Both the position numbers and the translations under genes were made by a program. From the NCBI GenBank assembly GCA_024400715.1, contig JAKSMH010000076.1, positions 1-6,212 on the forward strand: 6,212 nucleotides of DNA, written 5' to 3'. Under the pieces are notes generated by a model. It ran no database searches and was not told the DNA's origin. It worked only from the letters and a program-made list of their open reading frames with translations. Below are positions 6,079 through 6,212 of the stretch, piece after piece (position 1 is the stretch's first letter; each line of letters opens with the position of its first letter). This stretch comes from Bacteroidales bacterium (GTDB taxonomy: Bacteria; Bacteroidota; Bacteroidia; Bacteroidales; WCHB1-69).

Positions 6079-6212
6079 TCAAGGTGGAGGCATAATGCTT
6101 GGGCGACTTCCTTGAATCCTCATGTTGGGAAGAACCTGGAACAGATTGGCCGGCAGGGAAGAAAACAAGGGTTCCGCCTCTCGGTCTTGCTCGTTGATTT
6201 CAAACAAAACGC
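6079..6212 (-). CDS. Possible 3' end of a convergent gene, unidentified
   Basis: An open frame enters from the right edge and ends at a TGA at 6079-6081, giving about 43 visible residues. It includes DREAEPLFSSLPANLFQVL, with no recognised family. Codon third positions in this frame are GC-rich as far as about 6115 (20 of 32), then poor (3 of 11). Another minus frame becomes GC-rich at third positions after that point (14 of 18). It runs through SRKSPKHYASTLNDDGSVL to a TAG at 6056-6058, overlapping the kdsA stop. This suggests a frameshift, either real or a sequencing error, but the stretch is short and a third frame also looks protein-like. The existence of a minus-strand gene here is a guess. 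Confidence 0.35.
   Translation of the reverse strand, partial: VLFEINEQDREAEPLFSSLPANLFQVLPNMRIQGSRPSIMPPP

Noticed and set aside
6061..6212. Plus-strand frame open through the final 150 bp
   Set aside because: It has no ATG and an Arg-rich, unlikely translation; a read-through extension of kdsA would also need a different frame.
1..6212. An undescribed defence, mobile or biosynthetic system
   Set aside because: All full-length genes are recognisable housekeeping or envelope functions; no integrase, transposase, repeats with spacers, toxin-antitoxin pair or atypical composition was seen.

Overview
The window looks like ordinary chromosome from a member of the Bacteroidota, probably close to Bacteroidales. 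Four things point there. The gaps between genes are very AT-rich while the genes are of moderate GC content. No start codon has a clear Shine-Dalgarno sequence; the leaders are A/T-rich instead. An octamer matching the Bacteroidota -7 promoter element (TAnnTTTG) recurs in the gaps. The protein types also fit: a cysteine-free type B L31, a PepSY-like lipoprotein and a Bacteroides-style topoisomerase III. No phage, plasmid, IS, CRISPR, tRNA or rRNA signal was found.

Left part (1-4022), all on the minus strand. In transcription order from the right: tgt (queuosine tRNA modification), then topB (DNA topoisomerase III) 19 bp behind it and probably in the same transcript. Next come a small lipoprotein made of two PepSY-like repeats, and rpmE2 (ribosomal protein L31 type B). 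The last two each have their own putative -7 box, so they look separately transcribed.

Right part (4103-6061), on the plus strand. A membrane-anchored family 2 glycosyltransferase is followed 42 bp later by kdsA, which makes KDO-8-phosphate for the LPS inner core. Together they suggest a small envelope-glycan unit. It diverges from tgt across an 80-bp gap with back-to-back promoter boxes. The last 150 bp hold only a doubtful 3' fragment of a convergent gene, where coding signal seems to change frame.

No gap exceeds 300 bp. The longest (311-449) holds the rpmE2 promoter region and an A/T palindrome; bases 1-49 show nothing I can name. I do not see a previously undescribed system. The strongest observation is that Tgt has lost all three cysteine ligands of its structural zinc site while keeping its catalytic residues.
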